Below, piece by piece: positions 54,726 to 64,000 of a stretch of DNA of 64,000 bases. Location of the stretch: contig PWMQ01000010.1 of NCBI GenBank assembly GCA_003558125.1, positions 1 through 64,000 on the forward strand. Reading direction: 5' to 3'. Position 1 is the stretch's first letter. Each line of letters begins with the position of its first letter. Both the position numbers and the translations under genes were made by a program. The notes under the pieces are model-generated. The model searched no databases and had not been told where the DNA came from. It worked only from the letters and a program-made list of their open reading frames with translations. This DNA comes from Natronospira sp. GTDB taxonomy: Bacteria; Pseudomonadota; Gammaproteobacteria; Natronospirales; Natronospiraceae.

Positions 54726-55415
54726 ATGGCCCGCATGCTGAAAATGCTTCTGCTCCTGCTCACTGGTCTCGCTCTCGTTGCTTGCGCCACGGTGGAGCCG
54801 GCGCCCGATGAAGAGGCCTAGCCGGCGACGATGGATGATAGCTGGCACCCCGACCCCATGGCGGAAGCGCGCTATGTCGAGCTGGTGGAGCTGGCACAGC
54901 ACAGCGCTCGGGATGTGGATTACGCGGAACTCCGTGATGTCTATGTTCGCACCCCCTATTACCAGCCCTATGCCGGCGCCGAGCAGCAGTTCTCCCAGGC
55001 CATGTTCGAGGCCCTCGACGATGGCCGCCATCAGCGTGCCCTTGCATTGGCCAGTCGCATTCTCCAGGAGAATTACGTTTCCCTCGATGCCCATTACGTT
55101 GCTCGTCAGGTCTATGCAGCCCGCGGTGACCAGCGTCGGCATCAACGCCACGACTACATTCTGCGGGCACTGTTTGCGGCCATCCGCGACAGTGGCAGTG
55201 GTGAAAGCCGCCGTGCGGCCTTTCAGGTCATCAGCAGCCGCGAGATTCAAAGCTTTGTCGCCCTCTATGGCTTGAACCTGATCGACAGTGAATTGGAGGC
55301 CGACGAGATCGGTACGCATGATCGCGTGACGGCCCGGGACCCTGATTCCAATGAGGAATTCGAGCTCTGGTTCGACATCTCAACCCAATGGCGGCGGGGC
55401 TTTGATGGATTCTAG
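54726..55415 (+). pseudogene. DUF4919-like lipoprotein gene interrupted by an in-frame TAG
   Basis: The first 31 codons (54726-54818) encode a lipoprotein signal (MARMLKMLLLLLTGLALVAC, then ATVEPAPDEEA), which stops at TAG (54819-54821). The frame continues without a shift as CCG GCG ACG, then an ATG at 54831 and 194 further residues. The body (WHPDPMAEARYVELVELAQH...) is a helical, TPR-like protein resembling DUF4919 and ends QWRRGFDGF. Joined, the product would be about 229 residues, a normal signal-plus-body protein. Without readthrough, the body has no signal and no good ribosome site. A recent nonsense mutation, a sequencing error or programmed readthrough are the options. It follows the barrel gene by 15 bp. 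Confidence 0.75.
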
Positions 55416-55518
55416 GCCGGTCTCTCGGCATTACTGCTTCGACAGTGGCGCCATAAAGGCTATGCTTGGGTCATGGAGCCGGGCTCGAGCAGCCCCGCAA
55501 TAAGAGATTGTTGCCAGG

Positions 55519-55561
55519 CAGGGACGCCCGCGATTCCTTGATCGGAAGCGGGCGTTTTTTA
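55519..55561 (+). terminator. Intrinsic terminator after the DUF4919-like gene
   Basis: ACGCCCGC...GCGGGCGTTTTTTAT forms an 8-bp stem with an 18-base loop and six T residues, 15 bp upstream of the start of the propeller GGDEF gene. It can terminate the upstream transcript, or act as an attenuator in the leader of the next gene. Confidence 0.8.
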
Positions 55562-55576
55562 TCCTGGGAGGTCCGC

Positions 55577-58500
55577 TTGAGAGCCATCGCCATCAGCCTG
55601 ACGCTACTCTTGCTGCCCTGTCTGGCCCTTGGGTCAGAGCCGGACCCCCGTGCCGAGAAGCGATTCCAGGACTTCGTGCGTGACAGCTGGTCCCTGGAAG
55701 CCGGCCTGCCCCAGATTACCGTCAGCGCCATTAGCCAAGGTCCCGAAGGTTATATCTGGGTCGGGACCCAGCAGGGATTGGCCCGCTTCGATGGCGTCCG
55801 CTTTCGCACCTGGACGCCCGATCAGGAGCCGGCGCTGCATGGCAGTTTCATCAATGACTTGCATCTGGACAGTCGTGGCCGGCTGTGGATCGGCACTTAC
55901 AAGGGACTTACGCTGTATCAGGATAGATCCTTTGCTCCGATCACCGGTCCCCTGGCAGCTGACGGTCGACCGCGGGAAATCACCATCCAGGCCATTAGCG
56001 AAGCACCCGATGGCCGTATTCTTGTGGGCGCCGACGAAGGTCTTTTCGTGGTTGACGGTGACGGGCTGGAATTGGCGGGCCCGGCTAGTCGACAACCCAT
56101 TTCCGCCCTGACTCGTCTTGATGACCGCGTCTATATTGGCGGGCTGGGAACCTGGCGCGTGCTTGACGAGGAAGGTTTCGGTAACCGTCATGATTTGCCG
56201 GAAGGGATGAGTGCCGCCCGAGTGACTGGCTTTGCCCACCATGCCGGTGGTCTCTGGCTCGGTACCAGTGCGGGACTGCTCCGCCACGACCAGGACGGGA
56301 CTGTCCATTTTGCCCCCGAAGGCTGGGATCCGGGCGAGCCGGTGGACGCCATTCGCGAGGATTCCCATGACAATCTCTGGGTCGGCACCAACCGGGCCCT
56401 GCTACGTCTGCGGGCCGGAAATTTATATGAGCGGATTGACCCGGATCACCCCAACGCCCATCGTCAAATCCAGAGTATTTACCAGGACCACGAAGGCAGT
56501 TTATGGCTAGGCAGCTTTCGTGACGGACTGGCTCGCTACTGGCCGGGCTGGGCAGAACGTTTCAATGAACCCCAGGGTCTGCACGAACCCCTGATCTGGA
56601 GCATTGCCGACGCCGGTGATGGCGACGTCTGGGTAGGCACCAATGATGGCCTCAGTCTCCTTCGTAACGGCCAATACCAGTTGATCCTGCCGGGCCAGGA
56701 TCTGCCCCACCCCCATGCCTACACCCTGACCATGGCCGAAGAGGGCCTGTGGATCGGCACCCGCCGTGGCTTGGTGTTAATGGACCCTGAAACCCGGCAA
56801 ACCCATCGCCCCGATGCCCTTGCGCCACTGGACGCCCACCAGATCAACGGTATTGTCCCGGCCGGGCGACATGGCCGCTATTTCATCGCCACATCCGGCG
56901 GACTCTGGCTGTGGGGGGATGATGAGCAACTCCGGCGTATCTCCGAGCGCATCGGCAGTACCATGGTCCGTCAGCTTAAGGTCGAGGAAAACGGCACCCT
57001 GCTGGTCGCCACCCAACAGGGCGTCTATGCCGGCTTCCCCGATAACCTGGTCCGACTGGATCACCGCCATGGCCTTGATCCGCAAACCGATTATTCCGCC
57101 ATCCTTCGACTGGATCGCGACACGGTGGTATTCGCCTCCATCGATAGTGGCTTGTATGTCGGTCGAGACGGTGAGTGGCACCATCTGAATACCGCCGACG
57201 GCTTGCCCACCAATGCGGCCTATTTTCTTAGTCATGACGATCAAGGCCATCTTTGGGTGGCCGGTTTTCACGGCCTTTACCGTGCACCGGTGGACGAAAT
57301 CATTGCCGCCGCCCAAGGGCGAGGTCCGGAGCGCATCGGCGCGGAAATGATCTTGAGCGAAAGCGGCCACCACATCGGCAGCCAGCAAGCCTACTGCTGC
57401 AATGGGGCGGGTCACGCCAAGGGCATGTTGCGCGAAGACGGGCTTTGGCTCCCCACACGCGGCGGCGCGGTACGAATACGCCCCGAGGCCATTCACCGCA
57501 ACCCGGTCCCCCCGCCAATCCGCCTCGAACGGGTACGCTACGGCGACCAGTGGCATGTGCATACCGCGGATGAAACACTGTCCTTGCCCATAGGTCGGCG
57601 GGATCTGAATTTCGAATTCACTGCCCTCAGTTTTCAGGACCCACGCAGTGTTCGGATCAATTACCGCCTGCAGGGATACGATGATGATTGGCGGGCCCTG
57701 GAAAGCAGCCTCCAGCGCAGCGCGGCCTATACCAACCTGCCGCCCGGCGACTACCAATTCCAGGTCCGAGCCGCGAATAATGCCGGTGTATGGGCCGAGG
57801 ATTACGCCACACTGGATTTCCATGTTCCCCCCCGCTTTCATGAGACCCTCTGGTTCCAGGCCTTGCCCCTGGTGGCGCTGTTGCTGCTGTTCCTGGCCGG
57901 CTATCGCTGGCGGGTTCGCCGCCTGCGCCGCCAGCAACTGCAGCTCCAGCGGGAGGTGGAACAGCGGACCGAGGAATTGCGAGTCACCAATAATCGCCTG
58001 GTGGAGGCCAATCGTGCCCTGCGGGACGCCAGCCAGACCGACCCGCTGACCGGCTTGCGCAATCGCCGTTACCTCTATGGCCAGATGACCCGCGACCTTG
58101 CCCATTTCGAGCGTCTCCGTGACCGCTTGCCGGAAGACGACCTCGTCCTTGTCTTTGCCTTGGTGGATGTGGATCACTTCAAACAGGTTAATGACGAGCA
58201 TGGCCACCGTGCCGGAGACCTGGTCCTGAAACAGTTGGGTGAGCGATTGTCTGCTCTAGTCCGGACCGGGGATTACGTGGTTCGCTGGGGTGGCGAGGAA
58301 TTCCTGGTGGTGTTCCGTGAAATGGCCCGAACCCACACCGAAAGGATTATTGATCGCCTGCAGCGCAATCTGGTTGAACAGCCCTATCGAATCGATGAGG
58401 ACAAGAGCAGTCAGGTGAGCGTTTCCATTGGCTATGCCGAGTTTCCCCTGCGTTCGGAGAGCGACTCGGCAAGTCTCAGTTGGGAAGCCATCGTCGATCT

Positions 58501-58708
58501 GGCTGACTATGCTCTCTATGCCTGCAAGAATCACGGTCGCAACGGCTGGGCCGTGGTCCGGCCGGGCAGCGAAAAGGATCCCATTGAGTTTCTGCGCACG
58601 GTGCGCAATGATCTGGAGGCGGCTGTCGAGGATGGTCGTGCCAGCCTGTCCGCCAGTTGGCTGAAGCCACTCAGGCCGGTGCAGGATGACGGCAAGTTCA
58701 AGCGTTAA
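55577..58708 (+). CDS. Beta-propeller sensor diguanylate cyclase (Reg_prop/YYY-GGDEF)
   Basis: This large one-component diguanylate cyclase has 1043 residues. A signal sequence (about 1-20) is followed by a periplasmic two-component regulator propeller with many short repeats such as GYIWVGTQQGLARFDG and LWIGTYKGLTLY (about 30-670). A Y_Y_Y domain (about 672-750) is next, then a membrane helix (about 758-778), a coiled coil and a GGDEF domain. The active loop GGEEF is at 905-909 and the inhibitory site RTGD at 896-899 has the correct spacing, so c-di-GMP feedback is expected. The start is a TTG at 55577 after GGAGG. The Smr-like gene follows 9 bp later. Confidence 0.9.
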   Translation: MRAIAISLTLLLLPCLALGSEPDPRAEKRFQDFVRDSWSLEAGLPQITVSAISQGPEGYIWVGTQQGLARFDGVRFRTWTPDQEPALHGSFINDLHLDSRGRLWIGTYKGLTLYQDRSFAPITGPLAADGRPREITIQAISEAPDGRILVGADEGLFVVDGDGLELAGPASRQPISALTRLDDRVYIGGLGTWRVLDEEGFGNRHDLPEGMSAARVTGFAHHAGGLWLGTSAGLLRHDQDGTVHFAPEGWDPGEPVDAIREDSHDNLWVGTNRALLRLRAGNLYERIDPDHPNAHRQIQSIYQDHEGSLWLGSFRDGLARYWPGWAERFNEPQGLHEPLIWSIADAGDGDVWVGTNDGLSLLRNGQYQLILPGQDLPHPHAYTLTMAEEGLWIGTRRGLVLMDPETRQTHRPDALAPLDAHQINGIVPAGRHGRYFIATSGGLWLWGDDEQLRRISERIGSTMVRQLKVEENGTLLVATQQGVYAGFPDNLVRLDHRHGLDPQTDYSAILRLDRDTVVFASIDSGLYVGRDGEWHHLNTADGLPTNAAYFLSHDDQGHLWVAGFHGLYRAPVDEIIAAAQGRGPERIGAEMILSESGHHIGSQQAYCCNGAGHAKGMLREDGLWLPTRGGAVRIRPEAIHRNPVPPPIRLERVRYGDQWHVHTADETLSLPIGRRDLNFEFTALSFQDPRSVRINYRLQGYDDDWRALESSLQRSAAYTNLPPGDYQFQVRAANNAGVWAEDYATLDFHVPPRFHETLWFQALPLVALLLLFLAGYRWRVRRLRRQQLQLQREVEQRTEELRVTNNRLVEANRALRDASQTDPLTGLRNRRYLYGQMTRDLAHFERLRDRLPEDDLVLVFALVDVDHFKQVNDEHGHRAGDLVLKQLGERLSALVRTGDYVVRWGGEEFLVVFREMARTHTERIIDRLQRNLVEQPYRIDEDKSSQVSVSIGYAEFPLRSESDSASLSWEAIVDLADYALYACKNHGRNGWAVVRPGSEKDPIEFLRTVRNDLEAAVEDGRASLSASWLKPLRPVQDDGKFKR

Positions 58709-58717
58709 GTCAGAACC

Positions 58718-58972
58718 ATGGCGAAGCTGAAACTCGACCTACATGACATTTTTAACAAGGGTGATCGTATTGAGGCCGCCCTCAATGACATCATCGATGA
58801 GGCCGAGCGCAAGCGCATCAAGACGGTGGAAATCATTCCCGGCAAGGGCAGCGGTCAGCTGAAGAAACGCGTCCTCAAGTTCCTGGAGCGCCCGGAGATC
58901 AAGCAGCGTTATCACCGAATTGACAAGGATAGCCGCAATTTCGGTCGTCTCTTCGTCTATTTCAAGTTCTGA
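58718..58972 (+). CDS. Small Smr-like domain protein
   Basis: The 84-residue protein resembles a compact Smr (MutS2 C-terminal) domain. LDLHDIFNKGDRIEAALNDI (about 5-24) opens it, followed by VEIIPGKGSGQLKKRVLKFL (about 38-57), where the GKGSGxLK loop is the typical Smr signature, and the last strand RLFVYFK. Smr domains can nick DNA or RNA or bind ribosomes. The LDLH motif at the start of the domain is present. The gene lies 9 bp after the diguanylate cyclase stop and should be co-transcribed with it, a pairing not obviously related in function. Confidence 0.8.
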   Translation: MAKLKLDLHDIFNKGDRIEAALNDIIDEAERKRIKTVEIIPGKGSGQLKKRVLKFLERPEIKQRYHRIDKDSRNFGRLFVYFKF

Positions 58973-59110
58973 TTCCCATATGGCAAACGGGACTTGTCTT
59001 GTTCCCCGTTTGAACCGACACTGTTTCTCATCGTCAAACGACTGTTTGACCCCTGCCGCCACGGCGGGGGTGAGCCCCATGTTCGAGCGCTAGACCAGGG
59101 AGAAGCGCCT

Positions 59111-62100
59111 GTGACCGATACCCCCGCTGATCTGCGAAACAGCCTTTATCGCCGCCATTTCGAGCGCGATAGCTGTGGTTTTGGCCTGGTTGCCGATATG
59201 CAGGGCCGGGCATCCAGCTCTCTGGTTCAAGTCGCCGTTCGGGCCCTGGAGCGCCTGACCCATCGTGGCGCGGTCGCCGCTGACCGCAAGACCGGCGATG
59301 GCTGCGGATTGTTGTTGCGACGACCAGAGGCCTTTCTCCGCGCCCTTGCCGCTGAGCAGGGTCTGGATCTCGAAGATGGATTTGCCGTCGGCTGCGTGTT
59401 TCTGGACCCCCAGGCAGCCGATGCCGGTCGCGCGGCATTGCAGACTGCCCTTGAGGCTCATGGCCTGAGCGCCGCGGGCTGGCGCAAGGTGCCCAGCAAT
59501 CCCGAGGCCCTTGGCAAGGAAGCGGCTCGCAGTCAGCCGCAGATCGAGCAGGTATTCGTGGATCGGCCGGCGGCGCTCAGTGATCGCCGTTTTCGACTCG
59601 CCCTGACCTTCGCCCGTCGTCGCGCCGAAGGAATGATGGCGGACAATCCGTATTTCTACATCCCCAGCCTCTCTCCGGATACCCTTAGCTACAAGGGTCT
59701 GGTGATGCCGGCGAATCTCCCGCTGCTCTATCCCGACCTCACCCATCCGGAACTGGCGACTGCCTCGGTGGTCTTCCACCAGCGCTTTTCCACCAACACC
59801 CTGCCACAGTGGCGGTTGGCGCAGCCCTTCCGCTACCTCGCTCACAATGGCGAGATCAACACCATCGCGGGCAATCGCGCCTGGGCCAAGGCGCGGGAGC
59901 GAATCTGGATACCCCGGGGCGAAGACGGCAAGCCACTCGAGGGCTGGGAAGACATGACCCCCTTCGTGAAAATGGATGGCTCGGATTCCGAAAGCCTGGA
60001 TAACCTGCTTGAAGTGCTGATTGCCGGCGGCATGGATCTTCCACTCGCCATGCGGGTCCTGATTCCGCCCGCCTGGCAAAACGACGAGACCCGGCCTGCT
60101 GACGTTCGCGCCTTCTTCGAGATGGTGGGCATGCATCTGGAGGCCTGGGATGGCCCCGCCGGAGTGGTTCTTTCCGACGGCCGCTACGCGGCCTGCGCCC
60201 TGGATCGAAATGGCCTGCGGCCGGCGCGATATTGCCGCACCGACAAGGACATCATCATGCTGGCCTCCGAGGCCGGGGTGATGGACGCCGCGCCCGGCGA
60301 GATCGTGGAAAAGGGGCGCCTGGGCCCCGGCCAGATGATCGCCGTCGACACGGCCAAAGGCAGACTGATCTACCCGGACGAGCTGGATCGGGAAATCGCC
60401 GCACGCTGGCCGGCTCGACAATGGTTGAAGGACGGTACCACCTGGATCGGCTCCATCCTGGTTGACGAGACGTTGAGCATCGAGCCTCTGGAGGCCGAGG
60501 CCCTGGCCCGGGCGGAGAAGCTGTTTGGGCTCAGTTTCGAGGAAAGAGACCACATCCTGCGCCCATTGGCCTTGAATGAGGCAGAAGCCGTCGGGTCCAT
60601 GGGTGACGATACCCCTCTGCCCATGCTTTCCCGTCGGCAGCGTTCCCTGTACGACGGCTTCCGCCAGCAATTCGCCCAGGTGACCAATCCCCCCATTGAT
60701 CCCCTGCGGGAACGCCTGGTCATGTCCCTGGAGACTCGTCTGGGGCCGGAACTCAATCCCTTCGAGCCGGGCCCGCGATTGGGTGAAAGGGTGTTGATGG
60801 GTTCGCCGGTGCTCTCAACCCGGAAATTTGAACTGATTCGGGCCCTGGATCCGGAGCGCTGGCCTCGTCACGAAATCAACCTCAATGTGGAGCGGGGGCT
60901 GGGCCAGAAGGCCGCGGTGGCCCGGCTCACCGAAGAGGCCGAGGCCGCCGTACGGGACGGCGCCCGCATCCTCATTCTCAGTGACCGGGCCATCGCCCGC
61001 GATCAGCTACCCGTCCATGCCCTGCTGGCCACCGGGGCGATCAACCGCCGGCTGGTGGAAACGGGTCTCAGGGCCTCGGTCAATCTCGTTGTGGAGACCG
61101 CCACGGCGCGGGATCCCCACCATTTTGCCTGCCTGATCGGCTATGGCGCCACCGCCGTGCATCCCTGGCTCGCCTATGAAGTGATCGCCGACATGGTCCG
61201 GTCCGGTGAACTCGATCCCCAGAGACGACGGGAGCCGGGCCGAGCCTTTCGCCGCGGCATCCGCAAGGGTCTTTTCAAGATCCTCTCCAAGATGGGTATT
61301 TCCACCATCGCCAGTTACCGGGGCGCGGCCCTGTTTGAAATCGTCGGTCTCAATGACGAGGTGGTGGATTGCTGTTTCGCCGGCACCACCAGCCGCATTG
61401 GCGGTGTCGGCTTCGCCGATCTCGACCGGGACCAGCGCCAGCTCGCCGACCGGGCCTGGGATAGCCGCGCCCTGCGTGACCAGGGCGGGCTACTGAAATG
61501 GATTCATGATGGTGAATACCATGCCTGGAACCCGGCGGTGGTCCACGCCCTGCAGCGAGCGGTAAGGAGCGGCGAATGGTCTGACTGGGAGGCCTTCCAG
61601 CAACTGGTCAACGACAGACCGCCCATGGTCCTCCGCGACATGATGCAGCCCAGACAGGCCAGCGAGCCCGTCCCGCTGGAGGAAGTGGAGCCGATTGAAA
61701 AGATTCTGCCCCGCTTTGACACGGCCGCCATGTCATTGGGCGCCCTTTCGCCCGAGGCCCATGAAGCATTGGCCATTGCCATGAACCGGATCGGCGGTCG
61801 TTCCAACTCCGGGGAAGGGGGCGAGGATGCCGCCCGCTTCCGTGATGAACGCATCTCCAAGATCAAGCAGGTTGCTTCCGGGCGCTTTGGTGTCACCGCC
61901 GAATACCTGGTCAATGCCGAGGTGCTGCAAATCAAGATGGCCCAGGGCGCCAAGCCCGGTGAAGGGGGGCAGTTGCCCGGGCATAAGGTCAATCAATTGA
62001 TCGCCCGCCTGCGCTACGCGCGCCCCGGTGTTGCCCTGATCTCGCCACCCCCCCATCACGATATCTATTCCATCGAGGACCTGGCCCAGCTGATCTTTGA

Positions 62101-63586
62101 TTTAAAGCAGGTCAATCCGGAGGCACTGGTCTCGGTCAAGCTGGTGGCGGCACCCGGGGTGGGTACCATCGCCGCCGGTGTCGCCAAGGCCTATGCCGAC
62201 CTGATTACCATCGCCGGCTACGATGGGGGTACCGGCGCCAGTCCTCTGACCTCGGTGAAGTACTGCGGTGGCCCCTGGGAAATGGGCATTGCAGAGGTCC
62301 AGCAGACCCTGCGGGGCAACGATCTGCGCGGGCGTATCCGCTTGCAGGCCGATGGCGGTTTCAAGACCGGTCTGGACGTGATCAAGGCCGCCTGTCTCGG
62401 TGCCGAAAGCTACGGCTTCGGCACTGCTCCCATGATTGCCCTTGGATGTACCTATCTGCGGGTCTGTCACCTCAACAACTGCACCACCGGGGTGGCCACT
62501 CAGGACCAGCGACTGCGTGACGCCTTCCGCGGGACGCCGGAGCGAGTGGTCAATTATTTCTGCTTCATTGCCGAGGAAGTCAGGCGGTGGATGGCGGCCA
62601 TGGGTGTCCGTAGCCTGGACCAGCTTATCGGCCATCCGGAATATCTTGAAAAGATAGCGCCCCAATCCGAGCGCCAACAGGGACTCGATTTGAGTGCCAT
62701 ACTCTCCGACGGTGGCCTGCCGACGACTCGTCCGCGCCGTTGTGAGCAGGAACGTAATCCGCCCTGGGATCGGGGGGAGCTGGCCGAGGAAATGCTCGAC
62801 GATACCCGTCCGTCCATTGAGGCCAATGCCGGTGGCGAATTCCACTACCGCATCGAGAACTATCACCGTTCCATTGGTGGCCGTCTGGCTGGCGAGATTG
62901 CCCGTCACCACGGCAACCAGGGTATGGCCGAGCACCCCCTCAATATCAAGCTGAGCGGCACGGCCGGTCAGAGCTTTGGCGTCTGGAACACCGGTGGTCT
63001 TCACCTCACCTTGTCCGGAGAGGCCAACGACTATGTCGGCAAGGGAATGACCGGCGGCCGGATCGTCATTCATCCGCCCGAGGGCAGTGTCATTACGGCC
63101 CGGGATTCCGCCATCATCGGCAACACCTGCCTCTATGGGGCCACCGGTGGTGACTTATTCGCCGCCGGCCAGGCGGGTGAGCGTTTTGCCGTGCGCAATT
63201 CCGGGGCAACCGCCGTTGTCGAGGGTTGTGGTGACCATGGCTGTGAGTACATGACCGGCGGCGTGGTGGTGGTACTTGGTGAGACAGGACTCAACTTCGG
63301 TGCCGGCATGACCGGTGGCTTTGCCTATGTCCTCGATGAACACAGGTACTTCGTTGATCGTTACAACCACGAGCTCATCGATATCCACCGTATTTCACTG
63401 GAATACCTGGAGCAGCATGTTCATTACCTTCGCGAGCTGATAGAGCGTCATGTGGAATACACGGGCAGCGAATGGGGCCAGGAAATCCTGGATGATTTCC
63501 GCGCCTGGATCGGCCGGTTCTGGCTGGTCAAGCCCAAGGCCGAGGATATTGAATCCCTGCTGGATACCTTGAGCAGCGCCGCGTAA
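59111..63586 (+). CDS. gltB: Glutamate synthase (NADPH) large subunit
   Basis: GltB makes two glutamates from glutamine and 2-oxoglutarate, using electrons passed by GltD. The 1491 residues hold an N-terminal class II glutaminase whose nucleophile is Cys22 (RDSCGFGL) after removal of a 21-residue propeptide. A central domain follows, then the FMN-binding synthase domain with the 3Fe-4S loop CTYLRVCHLNNC, and the C-terminal beta-helix domain (GGRIVIHPPEGS...GGDLFAAGQAGERF). The GTG at 59111 was chosen for GGGAGAAG and because the propeptide then has family length. gltD follows 70 bp later. Confidence 0.97.
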   Translation: MTDTPADLRNSLYRRHFERDSCGFGLVADMQGRASSSLVQVAVRALERLTHRGAVAADRKTGDGCGLLLRRPEAFLRALAAEQGLDLEDGFAVGCVFLDPQAADAGRAALQTALEAHGLSAAGWRKVPSNPEALGKEAARSQPQIEQVFVDRPAALSDRRFRLALTFARRRAEGMMADNPYFYIPSLSPDTLSYKGLVMPANLPLLYPDLTHPELATASVVFHQRFSTNTLPQWRLAQPFRYLAHNGEINTIAGNRAWAKARERIWIPRGEDGKPLEGWEDMTPFVKMDGSDSESLDNLLEVLIAGGMDLPLAMRVLIPPAWQNDETRPADVRAFFEMVGMHLEAWDGPAGVVLSDGRYAACALDRNGLRPARYCRTDKDIIMLASEAGVMDAAPGEIVEKGRLGPGQMIAVDTAKGRLIYPDELDREIAARWPARQWLKDGTTWIGSILVDETLSIEPLEAEALARAEKLFGLSFEERDHILRPLALNEAEAVGSMGDDTPLPMLSRRQRSLYDGFRQQFAQVTNPPIDPLRERLVMSLETRLGPELNPFEPGPRLGERVLMGSPVLSTRKFELIRALDPERWPRHEINLNVERGLGQKAAVARLTEEAEAAVRDGARILILSDRAIARDQLPVHALLATGAINRRLVETGLRASVNLVVETATARDPHHFACLIGYGATAVHPWLAYEVIADMVRSGELDPQRRREPGRAFRRGIRKGLFKILSKMGISTIASYRGAALFEIVGLNDEVVDCCFAGTTSRIGGVGFADLDRDQRQLADRAWDSRALRDQGGLLKWIHDGEYHAWNPAVVHALQRAVRSGEWSDWEAFQQLVNDRPPMVLRDMMQPRQASEPVPLEEVEPIEKILPRFDTAAMSLGALSPEAHEALAIAMNRIGGRSNSGEGGEDAARFRDERISKIKQVASGRFGVTAEYLVNAEVLQIKMAQGAKPGEGGQLPGHKVNQLIARLRYARPGVALISPPPHHDIYSIEDLAQLIFDLKQVNPEALVSVKLVAAPGVGTIAAGVAKAYADLITIAGYDGGTGASPLTSVKYCGGPWEMGIAEVQQTLRGNDLRGRIRLQADGGFKTGLDVIKAACLGAESYGFGTAPMIALGCTYLRVCHLNNCTTGVATQDQRLRDAFRGTPERVVNYFCFIAEEVRRWMAAMGVRSLDQLIGHPEYLEKIAPQSERQQGLDLSAILSDGGLPTTRPRRCEQERNPPWDRGELAEEMLDDTRPSIEANAGGEFHYRIENYHRSIGGRLAGEIARHHGNQGMAEHPLNIKLSGTAGQSFGVWNTGGLHLTLSGEANDYVGKGMTGGRIVIHPPEGSVITARDSAIIGNTCLYGATGGDLFAAGQAGERFAVRNSGATAVVEGCGDHGCEYMTGGVVVVLGETGLNFGAGMTGGFAYVLDEHRYFVDRYNHELIDIHRISLEYLEQHVHYLRELIERHVEYTGSEWGQEILDDFRAWIGRFWLVKPKAEDIESLLDTLSSAA

Positions 63587-63605
63587 ATGAACACCTTGGA
63601 AATGA

Positions 63606-64000
<395 letters not shown>

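Noticed and set aside
55416-55576. Possible c-di-GMP riboswitch upstream of the diguanylate cyclase
   Set aside because: No GEMM-type conserved blocks were found. Only a simple terminator hairpin is present.
59090-60670. A 526-codon open frame on the minus strand opposite gltB
   Set aside because: It mirrors the codon structure of the glutamate synthase gene, is low in hydrophobic cores of any known family and has no ribosome site. High GC makes such long antisense frames frequent.

Overview
The window is about 64 kb of chromosome from a high-GC gammaproteobacterium and includes the replication origin. The gene order around the origin is typical of the class: rpmH-rnpA-yidD-yidC and mnmE leave in one direction, and dnaA-dnaN-recF-gyrB leave in the other. 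Many exported proteins are rich in Asp/Glu, several are secreted or lipoprotein peptidases, and Na+-coupled transport is present. This fits a halophilic or haloalkaliphilic, proteolytic relative of Natronospira, Ectothiorhodospiraceae or Wenzhouxiangella, but the genus is only a guess. No rRNA, tRNA, CRISPR array, integrase or transposase gene was recognised.

Layout. 1-3.7 kb: a prpBCD methylcitrate operon for propionate, on the minus strand. 4.3-8.6 kb: two nearly identical cold-shock genes in opposite orientation, each followed by a terminator and a related repeat block, enclosing an AcuI/YhdH-type reductase and an S9 lipoprotein peptidase. 8.9-13.1 kb: aldo/keto reductase, prolyl oligopeptidase, small membrane proteins and an alkyltransferase-like DNA-repair protein. 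13.6-17 kb: an MBL-fold hydrolase, a diaminopropionate ammonia-lyase-like enzyme and a histone-deacetylase-like amidohydrolase. 17-18 kb: a small AT-richer island of unknown genes. 18-23.4 kb: an SLC13-type permease with RCK_C domains, a DCC-family protein and two tandem DUF945 paralogues. 23.5-26.8 kb: a subtilase overlapping a secreted repeat protein with a C-terminal sorting-type anchor.

26.9-37.1 kb: mnmG, then a five-gene operon of two ABC exporters (NatA/NatB type) around a secreted S33-type hydrolase, a diguanylate cyclase and mnmE. 37.2-47.5 kb: an alpha/beta hydrolase, the origin cluster, oriC-like sequence with DnaA boxes on both sides of dnaA, and three parS-like palindromes in and after recF. 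47.8-53.7 kb: an alanine/Na+ symporter with an unusual insert, a thiolase, a lipoprotein with TonB_C-like repeats, a YeiH-family transporter and a DUF4282 protein. 53.9-58.9 kb: a putative outer-membrane protein, a DUF4919-like lipoprotein gene split by an in-frame TAG, a 1043-residue beta-propeller diguanylate cyclase and an Smr-like protein. 59.1-64 kb: gltB and the start of gltD.

The most notable features outside the genes are dispersed repeats. There are four BIME-like inverted pairs, two heptamer-array loci beside prp genes, the repeats behind both csp genes, and two copies of a structured element whose long stem arms differ in sequence but still pair with themselves. The last is the best candidate for an undescribed element. 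No complete new defence or biosynthetic system was evident.
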